64,000 nucleotides of DNA from Bacillus paramycoides (GTDB lineage: Bacteria; Bacillota; Bacilli; Bacillales; Bacillaceae_G): the NCBI RefSeq assembly GCF_001884235.1, contig NZ_MAOI01000069.1:174405-238404 (forward strand), given 5' to 3'. Every line of letters begins with the position of its first letter. Positions within the stretch are counted from its first letter, which is position 1. The position numbers and the translations under genes were made by a program. Below, piece by piece: positions 9,058 through 18,101 of this stretch. The notes beneath the pieces are model-generated. The model had not been told where the DNA came from, ran no database searches, and was given only the letters and a program-made list of their open reading frames with translations.

Positions 9058-9495
9058 ATGCCAACAACAAAAGGACCGTTACATCCATCGGTTCAACAGT
9101 TTAAAGAGTTTGTAAACCATCACCCTAAAATGGTTCATGAGGTTAGAAGTGGTCAAAAAACTTGGCAGCAATTTTATGAAGAATGGTACCTACTTGGTGA
9201 AGAAGATCAAATATGGGCAGCGTATAGACCTGATGGAGCACCTGCTTTTTCTTCAGTAAAAGAAAATAAAGAAGAAAAAGAAAATCGAACTGAGGAGGAA
9301 AAAACTGCTGATGTGATGGGGCAAATGCTTTCTTTCTTTAAAAAGCTAGACGTAGAACAAATGCAACACCATTTAGCAAATGTAACGAGTGCGATTGGTA
9401 GTGTGCAGCAAGTTATCCAACAATTTCAAGGGAACCGCACGCAGCAAGAACAAAATACTTCTGAAAATAATCCATTTTTCTTTCAAAAGGATTAG
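9058..9495 (+). CDS. ylbD: YlbD family spore-coat-like protein
   Basis: ATG 9058 follows GAGGTGAG and gives 145 residues, close to B. subtilis YlbD (132), a spore coat protein. The N-terminal half is conserved (FVNHHPKMVHEVRSGQKTWQQFYEEWYLLGEED). A Glu/Lys-rich linker follows, then a Gln-rich C-terminus, likely coiled coil (VQQVIQQFQGNRTQQEQ). No signal peptide is visible. It is 11 bases upstream of ylbE, so the two are co-transcribed. Confidence 0.82.
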   Translation: MPTTKGPLHPSVQQFKEFVNHHPKMVHEVRSGQKTWQQFYEEWYLLGEEDQIWAAYRPDGAPAFSSVKENKEEKENRTEEEKTADVMGQMLSFFKKLDVEQMQHHLANVTSAIGSVQQVIQQFQGNRTQQEQNTSENNPFFFQKD

Positions 9496-9506
9496 GGGGA
9501 AAGAGG

Positions 9507-9752
9507 ATGAGAGCAGAGCTTATGGAGTTTATAAAGGCTGATGAGGATTTAACTCGTTATATTCGGGAACAGCCATACTGGTACCGGAAATTAACACGTA
9601 ATCCAGAAGAAAAAGAGGCTTTTGAGTTAGCTGCCATGCAACATTTCAAAAAAACGATACCAGATAAAGTAGAAAAATTTCAAAATCATTTGGCGGTTGC
9701 CTCAATTATGATTGATATGTTCCAGTATATGAAGCAGCAAAATGCGACGTAA
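9507..9752 (+). CDS. ylbE: YlbE-like protein
   Basis: This 81-residue protein matches the YlbE-like family (79 residues in B. subtilis), of unknown function. It has a conserved tryptophan/tyrosine motif (IREQPYWYRKLTRNP) near residues 19-33 and an otherwise helical composition. The ribosome site GGGGGAAAGAGG precedes ATG 9507. The neighbouring ylbD suggests a role in sporulation, which is inference only. Confidence 0.8.
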   Translation: MRAELMEFIKADEDLTRYIREQPYWYRKLTRNPEEKEAFELAAMQHFKKTIPDKVEKFQNHLAVASIMIDMFQYMKQQNAT

Positions 9753-9830
9753 AATTGGAAGGGAAAACTATGTCCGTTATGCAAAACTTTTGTTACAATA
9801 GAATCGGATTATTAAAAAAGGAGTTGCAGC

Positions 9831-10403
9831 ATGACGGAAATTTGTTTAGTACGACATGGACAAACTGATTGGAATTTTCAAGAGATTATTCAAGGGCGCG
9901 AAGATATTCCGCTCAACGAAGTTGGGAAAAAGCAAGCGAGTCAAAGTGCAGCTGCCTTGCAAGCGGAATCGTGGGATATAATTATAAGTAGCCCGTTAAT
10001 TAGAGCGCAAGAAACGGCTAAGGAAATTGCTGGGGCTATTGGATTGCAATCTATTTTATTAGATGAACGATTTATGGAACGTAATTTTGGGGAAGCTTCT
10101 GGGAAACCAGTTGCGGCCGTTAGGGAGTTAATTGCAGAAGGTAATGTAGAAGGAATGGAGCAGGATGAAGAGATTGTAGAGCGCTGTTTTACCGCATTAC
10201 AAGAGGTTGCAGCAACACATGGAGATAAACGTATTATCATTGTTGCGCATTCACATGCAATAAAAGCGATTTTACACGCAATTGCGCCAGATGAAATTAC
10301 ATTTAAAACGCCATTAAAAAATGCATGTATTAGCTACGTGAAAGAAAATGGTGGGAAATGGGATGTTCTTAAATATAATATTGCGGAGCATATTATTTTA
10401 TAA
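9831..10403 (+). CDS. Histidine phosphatase (phosphoglycerate mutase-like) family protein
   Basis: This 190-residue cytoplasmic enzyme belongs to the branch-1 histidine phosphatase superfamily. The phospho-accepting histidine is His8 or so in LVRHGQTDWN. The second arginine is in SSPLIRAQETA, the acid is in ERNFGEASG, and the second histidine is in IIIVAHSHAIKA. It resembles YhfR/PhoE-type broad phosphatases more than true phosphoglycerate mutase; the substrate cannot be told from sequence. AAAAAGGAG lies 6-8 bases before ATG 9831. B. subtilis has no such gene between ylbE and ylbF. Confidence 0.88.
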   Translation: MTEICLVRHGQTDWNFQEIIQGREDIPLNEVGKKQASQSAAALQAESWDIIISSPLIRAQETAKEIAGAIGLQSILLDERFMERNFGEASGKPVAAVRELIAEGNVEGMEQDEEIVERCFTALQEVAATHGDKRIIIVAHSHAIKAILHAIAPDEITFKTPLKNACISYVKENGGKWDVLKYNIAEHIIL

Positions 10404-10519
10404 AAGTACAAGGGAATTGTATGGAAATGAGCTAGAATCATATCTTTCTTTTAGGTGAGACACTTCAATTAGTAGTTCTGTTCCAAATGTGTTATGATGA
10501 ATACTCGGAGGTGTCTCTC

Positions 10520-10972
10520 ATGATTGTAGCGACGCTGGAAAGCGTATTGATTTTAGATAAGGCAGAGCAGCTTGCAAAAGCGATTGTCTGTTCAGATATA
10601 GCAGAAGATTATCGTAAGTGTTATAAGGATTTGCAAGAAGATATGGAAGTCCAGACGTTAATTCAGCAATTTACAGCGATGAAAGAGCGATATGAAGAAG
10701 TGCAACGTTTTGGTAAATATCATCCTGACTATACTTTCGTTTCGACGAAAATGAGGGAATTAAAGCGTTCTGTAGATTTGCATGATAAGGTTGCAGCCTT
10801 TAAAAGAGCAGAAACTGATTTACAAAAGTTATTAGATGAAGTTAGTGTAGCAATTGGTTCTGAGGTGTCATCTTCCATTAAAGTTCCAACAGGAAATCCA
10901 TTTTTTGATGTGGGTGGCTGTGGCGGTGGCTGTGGTACCGGAGGCGGTTGTGGTTGTAAAAAAACGGGGTAA
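10520..10972 (+). CDS. ylbF: YlbF, subunit of the Y-complex controlling RNase Y
   Basis: YlbF, YmcA and YaaT form a complex that directs RNase Y maturation of transcripts and affects competence, biofilm formation and sporulation in B. subtilis. ATG 10520 follows GGAGGTGTC and gives 150 residues (149 in B. subtilis). An in-frame ATG at 10487 would add 11 residues but lacks a ribosome site. The body is helical. The C-terminal tail is rich in glycine and cysteine (GGCGGGCGTGGGCGCKK), in line with the iron-sulfur cluster ligands reported for this complex. Confidence 0.9.
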   Translation: MIVATLESVLILDKAEQLAKAIVCSDIAEDYRKCYKDLQEDMEVQTLIQQFTAMKERYEEVQRFGKYHPDYTFVSTKMRELKRSVDLHDKVAAFKRAETDLQKLLDEVSVAIGSEVSSSIKVPTGNPFFDVGGCGGGCGTGGGCGCKKTG

Positions 10973-11100
10973 TTTACCCTGTTTTTTAGAATATAGAAGA
11001 AAACGTATACAGAGTTTGTCCTATAATGTCATAAATTTCTGATTGGTTTTCATAAAATATAAGAATATAAGTTTTTAAAAAGGAGAAGATGGAGAAGATT

Positions 11101-11367
11101 ATGTTCGGGCAACGACAAAGTATGATTGTTTATTTACATTCATTGAAACATGCCAAGATTTTAAGGAAATATGGTAACATTCATTACATATCAAAACGAT
11201 TGAAATATGCCGTTGTATATTGTGATATGGAACAAATTGAGCATATGATGCAAAAATTGAATAAACTTCCTTTTGTAAAAAAAGTAGAACAGTCGTATCG
11301 CCCGTTTTTAAAAACGGAATTCGAAAATTCGCGTCCTGACCGGGCAAAAGAATACGATTATAGCTAA
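11101..11367 (+). CDS. ylbG: YlbG, UPF0298 family protein
   Basis: The 88-residue protein begins [19 protein letters not shown] and matches UPF0298/YlbG (about 90 residues), of unknown function. ATG 11101 has GGAG six bases upstream. The in-frame ATG 11089 is only three bases from AAGGAG, so it is less likely, though possible. It ends just before a bidirectional terminator. Confidence 0.85.
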   Translation: MFGQRQSMIVYLHSLKHAKILRKYGNIHYISKRLKYAVVYCDMEQIEHMMQKLNKLPFVKKVEQSYRPFLKTEFENSRPDRAKEYDYS

Positions 11368-11409
11368 GTAAAAAAATCCCCCGCTAAATTCAGTGGGGGA
11401 TTTTTTTAC
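11368..11409. terminator. Bidirectional terminator
   Basis: GTAAAAAAATCCCCC (11368-11382) pairs with GGGGGATTTTTTTAC (11395-11409). A- and T-runs on both sides serve ylbG and the convergent gene. Confidence 0.9.
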
Positions 11410-11422
11410 TTGAAATAACGTG

Positions 11423-11812
11423 TTATCTCATTGGAGGAATGAAATTGTTCATTCGTAAAATACCAATCAGATGATTAAAAAATAGTTCTTTTTCAGGGAA
11501 AGTTGTTGATGGTTTTACAGTAAAGGGTGTAACTTTTTTTCCTATTTGTTCTGCCATTTCTTCAAATAAAACGACACGTTTGCTTTTTTTATTTTCAAGT
11601 ATAGGAATGCCTTCACGACATATGTATAATGGCTGGAAATCGCCAGTAGTTGTCGGTTTTAGTATTACAACAAGTGAACACACTTTTTTTTCGTTTTTTA
11701 CAGTTTCAAATTGTAACATATGCGTTACACGTTCTTGGTTTGTTTTGGCAATTTCAAGTAATTCATATAAGTCAGAGTAGCCTTCTCCGAGTTCTATAAA
11801 GCGTTGAATCAT
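11423..11812 (-). CDS. Conserved hypothetical protein, 129 residues
   Basis: The ATG at 11812 is preceded on the minus strand by AGAGGAGG, a strong ribosome site, so the gene is real. The product is soluble with no signal or membrane segment. Visible stretches are FIELGEGYSDLYELLEIAK near the N-terminus and ELFFNHLIGILRMNNFIPPMR at the C-terminus. I do not recognise a functional family; it lies between ylbG and rsmD, where B. subtilis has none that I recall. A structured, U-tract-ended RNA (11873-12016) lies on the same strand about 60 bases upstream and may control it. Confidence 0.75.
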   Translation of the reverse strand: MIQRFIELGEGYSDLYELLEIAKTNQERVTHMLQFETVKNEKKVCSLVVILKPTTTGDFQPLYICREGIPILENKKSKRVVLFEEMAEQIGKKVTPFTVKPSTTFPEKELFFNHLIGILRMNNFIPPMR

Positions 11813-11872
11813 ATTTTTTCCTCCTCTTTCTTTTACTGTACCATCTCACTTTTTAAATGAAAAGTAGACAAA

Positions 11873-12016
11873 GAAAAAAACCCTGCAAAGCAGGGCCCTT
11901 CTAATACTAGTATGTACTAGTAAGAAGGCAAAGGGAGAGGAGAAACCGGAGGAAGAACTTATGGGGAAACGTAAGTCTTCTCCGCGGTTGGCAACAACAT
12001 CGAAGGTGATGTTGTT
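11873..12016 (-). ncRNA. Candidate structured RNA with four hairpins and a terminator
   Basis: Read on the minus strand, four stem-loops follow one another. First, a 9-bp stem (12016-12008 with 12001-11993). Second, a long imperfect stem (11989-11944, outer pairs AACCG/CGGTT). Third, a 14-bp stem with a 2-base bulge (11928-11897, TACTAGTA arms). Fourth, CCCTGC-TTT-GCAGGG (11895-11881), ending in seven Us (11880-11874). A pyrimidine-rich unpaired stretch (UCUCCUCUCCC) lies between stems 2 and 3 and could pair with Shine-Dalgarno sequences. A 62-codon frame covers it, but with no sensible protein. It may be a small RNA, or a leader for the gene at 11423-11812. Confidence 0.5.
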
Positions 12017-12327
12017 ATATTTATTTATGTCCAATCTAAATGAAGATATACATAATGAAATTAAAATTTATGTTTGGCTTTTTATTTTTCTTTTTTTTAT
12101 TTTATGATAGGATAAAAAAGGTAAAGTAGAGCTGATGTACATAAATGGTTCTTGTTCGCAAATAGTGAGATGAATATGTAAGAAATAGCGAACGGTTATT
12201 TTAACTAAAGTTCTCTATTGGTTAAGTAACGAATTAGTGAAGAATTGTATGGTTTGGTAGCGGTTACTGAATTCAGATGGATTTGCTGTAATCGCTCGAT
12301 AGATTGAAATAAAGGTAGTGACAACAG
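12017..12327. other. AT-rich intergenic region before rsmD
   Basis: No gene is visible in these 311 bases. They presumably hold the rsmD promoter and the promoter of the minus-strand RNA. A short dyad GTTCGC (12154-12159) / GCGAAC (12188-12193) and T-rich runs are present. No convincing -35/-10 pair could be picked. Confidence 0.4.
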
Positions 12328-13394
<1,067 letters not shown>

Positions 13395-13555
13395 TTTATC
13401 CCTCTATTCGCGGACAGTAAGACTCACACCTCAAAATTCGGCTGAAGCAATGAATTTAGGTGGGAGTCGGGCTGCCCGTAAAAGCCCGATTGGTGAAGGT
13501 TAATAAAATCTGTAGGGGATGAACAAAACCTCCACGGATTAAAGTTTCACTTTAT
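13395..13555. repeat. Full-length bcr1-like dispersed repeat, copy A
   Basis: A 161-bp element begins and ends with TTTAT (13395-13399 and 13551-13555). It holds a long hairpin: CGGACAG (13411-13417) with CTGCCCG (13472-13478), and GACTC-CACCT with AGGTG-GAGTC inside. A second hairpin around GATGAACAAA and a terminal TAAAGT-TTC-ACTTTA hairpin follow. The 3' half matches copy B at 42868-42945. Size, ends and sequence fit the bcr1 element described in the B. cereus group, from memory. Its right end overlaps the last codons of ylbJ. Confidence 0.75.
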
Positions 13556-14759
13556 TAATGCGTAAAAACAGTAAGATAACATATAAATATAAACAAAATA
13601 AAGTGAAGATAGGTCCGTAGTGTATAAACGATGTCCAAACATCATTAAGTGCAGAAGAATGATTCAATAAAAATACGGGAATATCTTCTTGTGTAGGTGA
13701 GAAAGAATGAACTTTTTCATAAAATGGTCCCCAAAATATAAAAGTGAGAATCGGAGCGAAAATACTTTGGATAATTCGCGCTAAAAAATATGGTTTAAAA
13801 CGGATGTCTGTCTCCGCTAATATGCTTGCTACTTGAGCCTGAATAGAAAGACCGCTAAATGCTAATATGAAGCTTGTTACCATCGCTTGTTGAAGAAGTG
13901 TGGTTTCATTTATTTGACTAATCATTTGGCTTCCAAGTGTCATTTCAAAAATACCAGATAGTATCGGAATGCTAAATTCGGATGTTAGTTGGAAGAATGA
14001 TAAAATATGTTGCATAATAAAAGAAAGCGCTTCTGTAATTTGGAAAACAGTAATCATTTTATTTAAAACAGAGAATAAAATAATAAACCCACCAATCATG
14101 AGTAATGTTTGAATAGAAGAAACGATAGCGTCTCCGAGTAGTTTTCCGATTGGTCTTTTTTCTTGCATACGCGTTTGGTGGAGGACTGAGAAAGGGTTTT
14201 GAAAGGGACGTTTTTGGATAGTATGTTTGTCTTTTATGTAGGTATCGTTATTGCCGTAAAAACGCATAATTAATCCGACGGCAAAGTTACTTATATAATG
14301 TGCAGCTGCTAATACAAACCCTAATTTCGGATTATTGAAAAAACCGATAGAAACAGCTCCGAAAATAAAAAGTGGATTAGAAGAATTTGTGAAAGATACG
14401 AGTCGTTCTGCTTCAATTTGTGTTAGTTGATTGCTTTTGCGTAGTCTAGCGCTTAATTTGGCGCCAGCAGGGAATCCTGAAGCCATTCCCATTGCCCAAA
14501 CAAACCCGCCTACCCCTGGAACACGAAAAAGTGGCCGCATTAGCGGTTCTAATATAACACCGATAAATTTTACAACACCAATACTGATTAGAAGTTCCGC
14601 AATGATGAAAAACGGTAGTAGTGAAGGGAATACAACTTCCCACCATATATTTAACCCGCGAATTGAAGCTTGCAAGGCAGCTTGGGGGTGGAGTACAAGA
14701 GAAAAGGTTAAAAATAACATTGATATGGTAAGAAAAGCAGTTTTCCATTTTTCGTACAT
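13539..14759 (-). CDS. ylbJ: Sporulation integral membrane protein YlbJ
   Basis: This 406-residue membrane protein (408 in B. subtilis) belongs to the nucleoside-recognition/Gate-domain family. In B. subtilis it is made in the mother cell under sigma E and is needed for heat-resistant spores. About nine hydrophobic segments are visible. Conserved loops include PFFIIAELLISIGVVKFIG and WAMGMASGFPAGAKLSARLRK. The start ATG (14759) follows AAAGGGGGA on the minus strand. The last four codons (KVKL) and the stop lie within repeat copy A, so the insertion has rewritten its C-terminus. Confidence 0.9.
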   Translation of the reverse strand: MYEKWKTAFLTISMLFLTFSLVLHPQAALQASIRGLNIWWEVVFPSLLPFFIIAELLISIGVVKFIGVILEPLMRPLFRVPGVGGFVWAMGMASGFPAGAKLSARLRKSNQLTQIEAERLVSFTNSSNPLFIFGAVSIGFFNNPKLGFVLAAAHYISNFAVGLIMRFYGNNDTYIKDKHTIQKRPFQNPFSVLHQTRMQEKRPIGKLLGDAIVSSIQTLLMIGGFIILFSVLNKMITVFQITEALSFIMQHILSFFQLTSEFSIPILSGIFEMTLGSQMISQINETTLLQQAMVTSFILAFSGLSIQAQVASILAETDIRFKPYFLARIIQSIFAPILTFIFWGPFYEKVHSFSPTQEDIPVFLLNHSSALNDVWTSFIHYGPIFTLFCLYLYVILLFLRINKVKL

Positions 14760-14871
14760 GTAAGAAAATCCCCCTTTGTCCCAAAAACGTTCATTTCAGT
14801 ATACGTGGATATGTGGTGAATTTAGACCATAAGTATGAAAAAGGAATGAAAAAAATTAAAGGGTGAGAAAA

Positions 14872-15663
14872 ATGAAGGAACCAAAAATCGGTTTAGCGCT
14901 TGGATCTGGAGGTGCGAAAGGTTTTGCTCACATTGGGGTAATAAAAGTGTTAAGGGAAGCTGGCATCCCTATTCATATGATAGCAGGTAGTAGTATAGGA
15001 GCGTTAATAGGCACATTTTATGCAGCGAGTTGTAACGTTGAAAGGCTGTATAAATTGGCAGCTGTTTTTAAAAGGAAATATTATTTAGATTTTACAGTTC
15101 CTAAAATGGGATTTATTGCTGGAAAACGTATCAAAGATATGATTAAAATGTTTACATATAATAAAAAATTAGAAGAGTTAGATATCCCAACGGCTGTTGT
15201 GGCTACTGACATTTTGAAGGGGGAAAAAGTTGTCTTTACAAGTGGCCCGATAGCAGAGGCGGTTCGAGCTAGTATATCTGTACCGGGGGTGTTTGTTCCA
15301 GAAAAAATAGATGGCCGCTTATTAGTGGATGGAGGAGTAATCGATCGTATTCCAGTATCAGTTGTAAAAGATTTAGGTGCTGATATTGTTATTGCTGTTG
15401 ATGTATCTCCGATTAAGGTGAATGGAGAGGTTACATCTATTTATGATGTGATTATGCAAAGTATTGAAATTATGCAACATGAACTTGTAATGAACCGGCA
15501 AATAGCATCAGATTTAATGATGCGACCAGCTGTTGAACAATTTAGTTCGCGTGCTTTTACACATATTGAAGACATTATAAGGGTCGGAGAAGTGGAAGCA
15601 GAAAAACACATTTCAAACATTTATTTACTAATTGAGCAGTGGAAGGAGAAACATAATGTTTAA
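14872..15663 (+). CDS. ylbK: Patatin-like phospholipase family protein YlbK
   Basis: The 263-residue protein has the full patatin catalytic set. The oxyanion-hole loop is GSGGAKG (about residues 12-18), the serine nucleophile is in GSSIG (about residues 39-43) and the catalytic Asp is in VDGGV (near residue 154). This predicts a serine acyl hydrolase on lipids; the substrate is unknown. ATG 14872 is preferred over GTG 14863 because AAAGGGTG is then correctly spaced. The gene overlaps ylbL by eight bases. Confidence 0.88.
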   Translation: MKEPKIGLALGSGGAKGFAHIGVIKVLREAGIPIHMIAGSSIGALIGTFYAASCNVERLYKLAAVFKRKYYLDFTVPKMGFIAGKRIKDMIKMFTYNKKLEELDIPTAVVATDILKGEKVVFTSGPIAEAVRASISVPGVFVPEKIDGRLLVDGGVIDRIPVSVVKDLGADIVIAVDVSPIKVNGEVTSIYDVIMQSIEIMQHELVMNRQIASDLMMRPAVEQFSSRAFTHIEDIIRVGEVEAEKHISNIYLLIEQWKEKHNV

Positions 15664-16681
15664 GCGTTTTCGGTTTATATATGCAATTTTAATAGGGGTT
15701 ATATTGGCGATGTTACTTGTTTATGTACGTTTGCCATATTATGTGACAAAACCAGGTATGGCGGCGAAATTAGCGCCATACGTTCAAGTAGATGGTGGAA
15801 CGAAAGAGTCTGGTGATTTCATGCTTGTCACTGTCTCGATGGGACCTGCCAATGTGGTGAATTTAATAGCCGCGCAGTTTAATAAATATACACATATTTC
15901 GAAAGCGGAAGAAATATTACAAAGAGGCGAGAGTGATGAAGAATATCAATTTCGCCAAAATTATGCAATGAAAGATTCGCAAAATGCAGCAATCTATAAT
16001 GCTTATAAACGTGCAAATCGTTCCGTGTCTTTTGAAAATAAAGGTGTACTAGTTGCAGGTGTAGCAAAGGGTATGCCGTCAGAAGGAAAGCTGAAGCTTG
16101 GGGATGTTATTATAGCTGTCGATGGAAAAATATTTGACAAGACGGAACAATTTATTGAGTATATGACAGGGAAAAAAGAAGGGGATACAGTAAATATTGA
16201 ATATAAGCGAGGGGGAAAACAGTTTAAAGAAAATTTAAATGTAAAGACAATTCCTAACGGAAATGGACGCGTTGGTATAGGGGTCTCTATCGTTACGGAA
16301 AGAGAATTAGTAGTGGATCCGAAAGTGAAAATTGATTCCCATGAAATAGGGGGGCCATCAGCAGGTTTAATGTTCACATTAGAAATTTATAATCAGCTTG
16401 TGGAAGAGGATTTAACGAAAGGACATGAAATAGCTGGAACAGGTACAATCAATGAACAAGGAGAAGTTGGTCCAATTGGTGGTATTCAGCAAAAAGTGGT
16501 AGCTGCTAGTGATGCGGGTGCTGAGGTATTCTTTGCGCCGAATGAAAAAGGTGCGGAGAAATCAAATTATAAAGATGCGCTTGAGGCTGCAAAAGATATT
16601 AAAACAAAGATGAAAATTATACCAGTGGATACATTGGATGATGCGTTGAAGTATTTGGAAAAAATGGGCGAAAAAAAGTAA
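15656..16681 (+). CDS. ylbL: Membrane-anchored PDZ and Lon-type protease YlbL
   Basis: The 341-residue protein has one N-terminal membrane helix (about residues 5-25), a PDZ domain (about 110-200) and a C-terminal Lon-like protease domain. The catalytic Ser is near 235 (GGPSAGLMF) and the Lys near 280 (GIQQKVVAA). B. subtilis YlbL has the same length and S/K dyad, and degrades the SOS division inhibitor YneA outside the membrane. ATG 15656 follows GGAAGGAG. It overlaps ylbK by eight bases, so the two form an operon. Confidence 0.92.
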   Translation: MFKRFRFIYAILIGVILAMLLVYVRLPYYVTKPGMAAKLAPYVQVDGGTKESGDFMLVTVSMGPANVVNLIAAQFNKYTHISKAEEILQRGESDEEYQFRQNYAMKDSQNAAIYNAYKRANRSVSFENKGVLVAGVAKGMPSEGKLKLGDVIIAVDGKIFDKTEQFIEYMTGKKEGDTVNIEYKRGGKQFKENLNVKTIPNGNGRVGIGVSIVTERELVVDPKVKIDSHEIGGPSAGLMFTLEIYNQLVEEDLTKGHEIAGTGTINEQGEVGPIGGIQQKVVAASDAGAEVFFAPNEKGAEKSNYKDALEAAKDIKTKMKIIPVDTLDDALKYLEKMGEKK

Positions 16682-16708
16682 ACCTCTCTGAAAAAGAGAG
16701 GTTTTTTT
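16681..16708 (+). terminator. Terminator after ylbL
   Basis: AACCTCTCT-GAAAA-AGAGAGGTT is followed by TTTTTT. It also lies at the 3' end of the convergent tmcAL. Confidence 0.85.
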
Positions 16709-17948
16709 ATAAGAATCTTGTTGTTGTTTCGTCGTAACGAATTGGATGATGCGTTGCGTCTTGCTTTAGTGATTGTGTCCGTATCGGTTCTTTCATTATG
16801 GAGAAATATACAGCATTTGCTTTTCGTTCTATGTCTAAAGTAGGGTGTTTGAATGTTTTTGTATGGGTAAGGATTGGGAGATCTATTTTTTTCTTATTTT
16901 TAGAAAGGTAAGTTTGTCCTTTTTGTGACATACCGAGTAGACGGATATACGGCGCGTATTGCTCTATATTTGCATTGTATATTTCTTCCTTTGTTGTATT
17001 TGTTAAAATATGTGTACAAGCTCTTTGTAATCTAGTCCATGTATAACGTTTTGTTTTTAATGCTTCCATGAATGAATGGAACGATGAACTGTCCTGTATT
17101 TTTGATAAAATACGATGCTCTAAACCTTCTTCCATTTCATATATATGTTGTAAGTCTTGAGAAGACATGGTCATGAGTTTGTATTTGAAAAACGAAAAGT
17201 AATTTTCCCAGTTATGTAACACACCGTAGTTTTGCTTGTAATTTTCTAAAAGAGAAGTAGACGTTTTCGGGATAAAAGGCTCAATAGTTGAAAATGAACT
17301 GTTTTCGCTAAATAGTTGCTTACGAATACTTGTTGCGCTTGCAATATGTTTATTATGAAATGTTTCATCATGATAATGAGAGGCGAATCTTTTTATAGTT
17401 TGTACTTGCATGGCACTATTTTGTGAGAGAATTGCCTTGATGTATTGTAAGCCTAAAATGTTATTTGGTTGTGACATATCTACGTTTTTTTCGGGTGGTA
17501 AGATGCGTAGAAAGGCTTCAGATGTTGCTTTTGCGTAACTATTCCCCTCGTTCATAAATTGTTTTACAAGACGATTAAAAGTCTCTTCTTCATTTTTTTG
17601 TACAGAAATGGTATTATAAAAATTTTCAGTTTGCCCATCTTCACTACCGAAACAAATTTCAGAAACACGAAGGGCGTTTAAAATGGAAATTGCGCCATTT
17701 GCGAATGTTTCAGCCTTTTGTGTTGCAAATGCATAAGGAAGCTCTACAACAAGGTCTACGCCGCTTGCTAAGGCCATTTTGGTACGATACCATTTGGAGG
17801 TGAGTGCAGGCTCACCACGCTGTAAAAAAGGACCGCTCATAACGGCAATAATAATATCGGAATGTGTTAACTTTTTTGTTTGTTGCACATGATAAGCATG
17901 ACCGTTATGAAAAGGGTTATATTCAACAACAATACCACTGGCTTTTAT
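16707..17948 (-). CDS. tmcAL: tRNA(Met) cytidine acetate ligase, apparent ATA start
   Basis: TmcAL (YlbM) makes N4-acetylcytidine at the wobble base of elongator tRNA-Met from acetate and ATP. The nucleotidyltransferase motif [10 protein letters not shown] (HxGH type) is encoded at 17918-17889, upstream of the first usable start in frame, GTG 17888. The frame stays open to a TAA at 18003-18005 with no ATG, GTG or TTG between. On this strand AAAGGAGAG (17963-17955) is followed, after GGAG and eight bases, by ATA (17948). Starting there gives (M)[16 protein letters not shown] and 413 residues, as in B. subtilis (415). ATT at 17954 is too close to the ribosome site. The GTG-started 393-residue form would lack the catalytic motif. 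Confidence 0.85.
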   Translation of the reverse strand: MKASGIVVEYNPFHNGHAYHVQQTKKLTHSDIIIAVMSGPFLQRGEPALTSKWYRTKMALASGVDLVVELPYAFATQKAETFANGAISILNALRVSEICFGSEDGQTENFYNTISVQKNEEETFNRLVKQFMNEGNSYAKATSEAFLRILPPEKNVDMSQPNNILGLQYIKAILSQNSAMQVQTIKRFASHYHDETFHNKHIASATSIRKQLFSENSSFSTIEPFIPKTSTSLLENYKQNYGVLHNWENYFSFFKYKLMTMSSQDLQHIYEMEEGLEHRILSKIQDSSSFHSFMEALKTKRYTWTRLQRACTHILTNTTKEEIYNANIEQYAPYIRLLGMSQKGQTYLSKNKKKIDLPILTHTKTFKHPTLDIERKANAVYFSIMKEPIRTQSLKQDATHHPIRYDETTTRFL

Positions 17949-18044
17949 GGTAATCTCTCCTTTCGATGTAGCATCTTTTTGGAAAACGTGATAATCTATA
18001 TATTATTTCCTATGATGACTTCATTATAGTGTAAAGAAAAAACA

Positions 18045-18073
18045 TTGACAAATATAAAATGGCTAGCTATAAT
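18045..18073 (+). promoter_or_regulatory. Consensus sigma-A promoter for ylbN-rpmF
   Basis: Perfect TTGACA (18045-18050), a 17-base spacer and perfect TATAAT (18068-18073), about 28 bases before ylbN. This fits strong expression of a ribosomal protein operon. Confidence 0.85.
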
Positions 18074-18101
18074 TTTGTTTGTTGCCTTGAGGTGATATGA
18101 T

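Noticed and set aside
11846-12034. 62-codon minus-strand frame across the four-hairpin region
   Set aside because: It runs through the terminator and U-tract, has no protein-like composition at its end and no good ribosome site. The structured RNA explains the region better.
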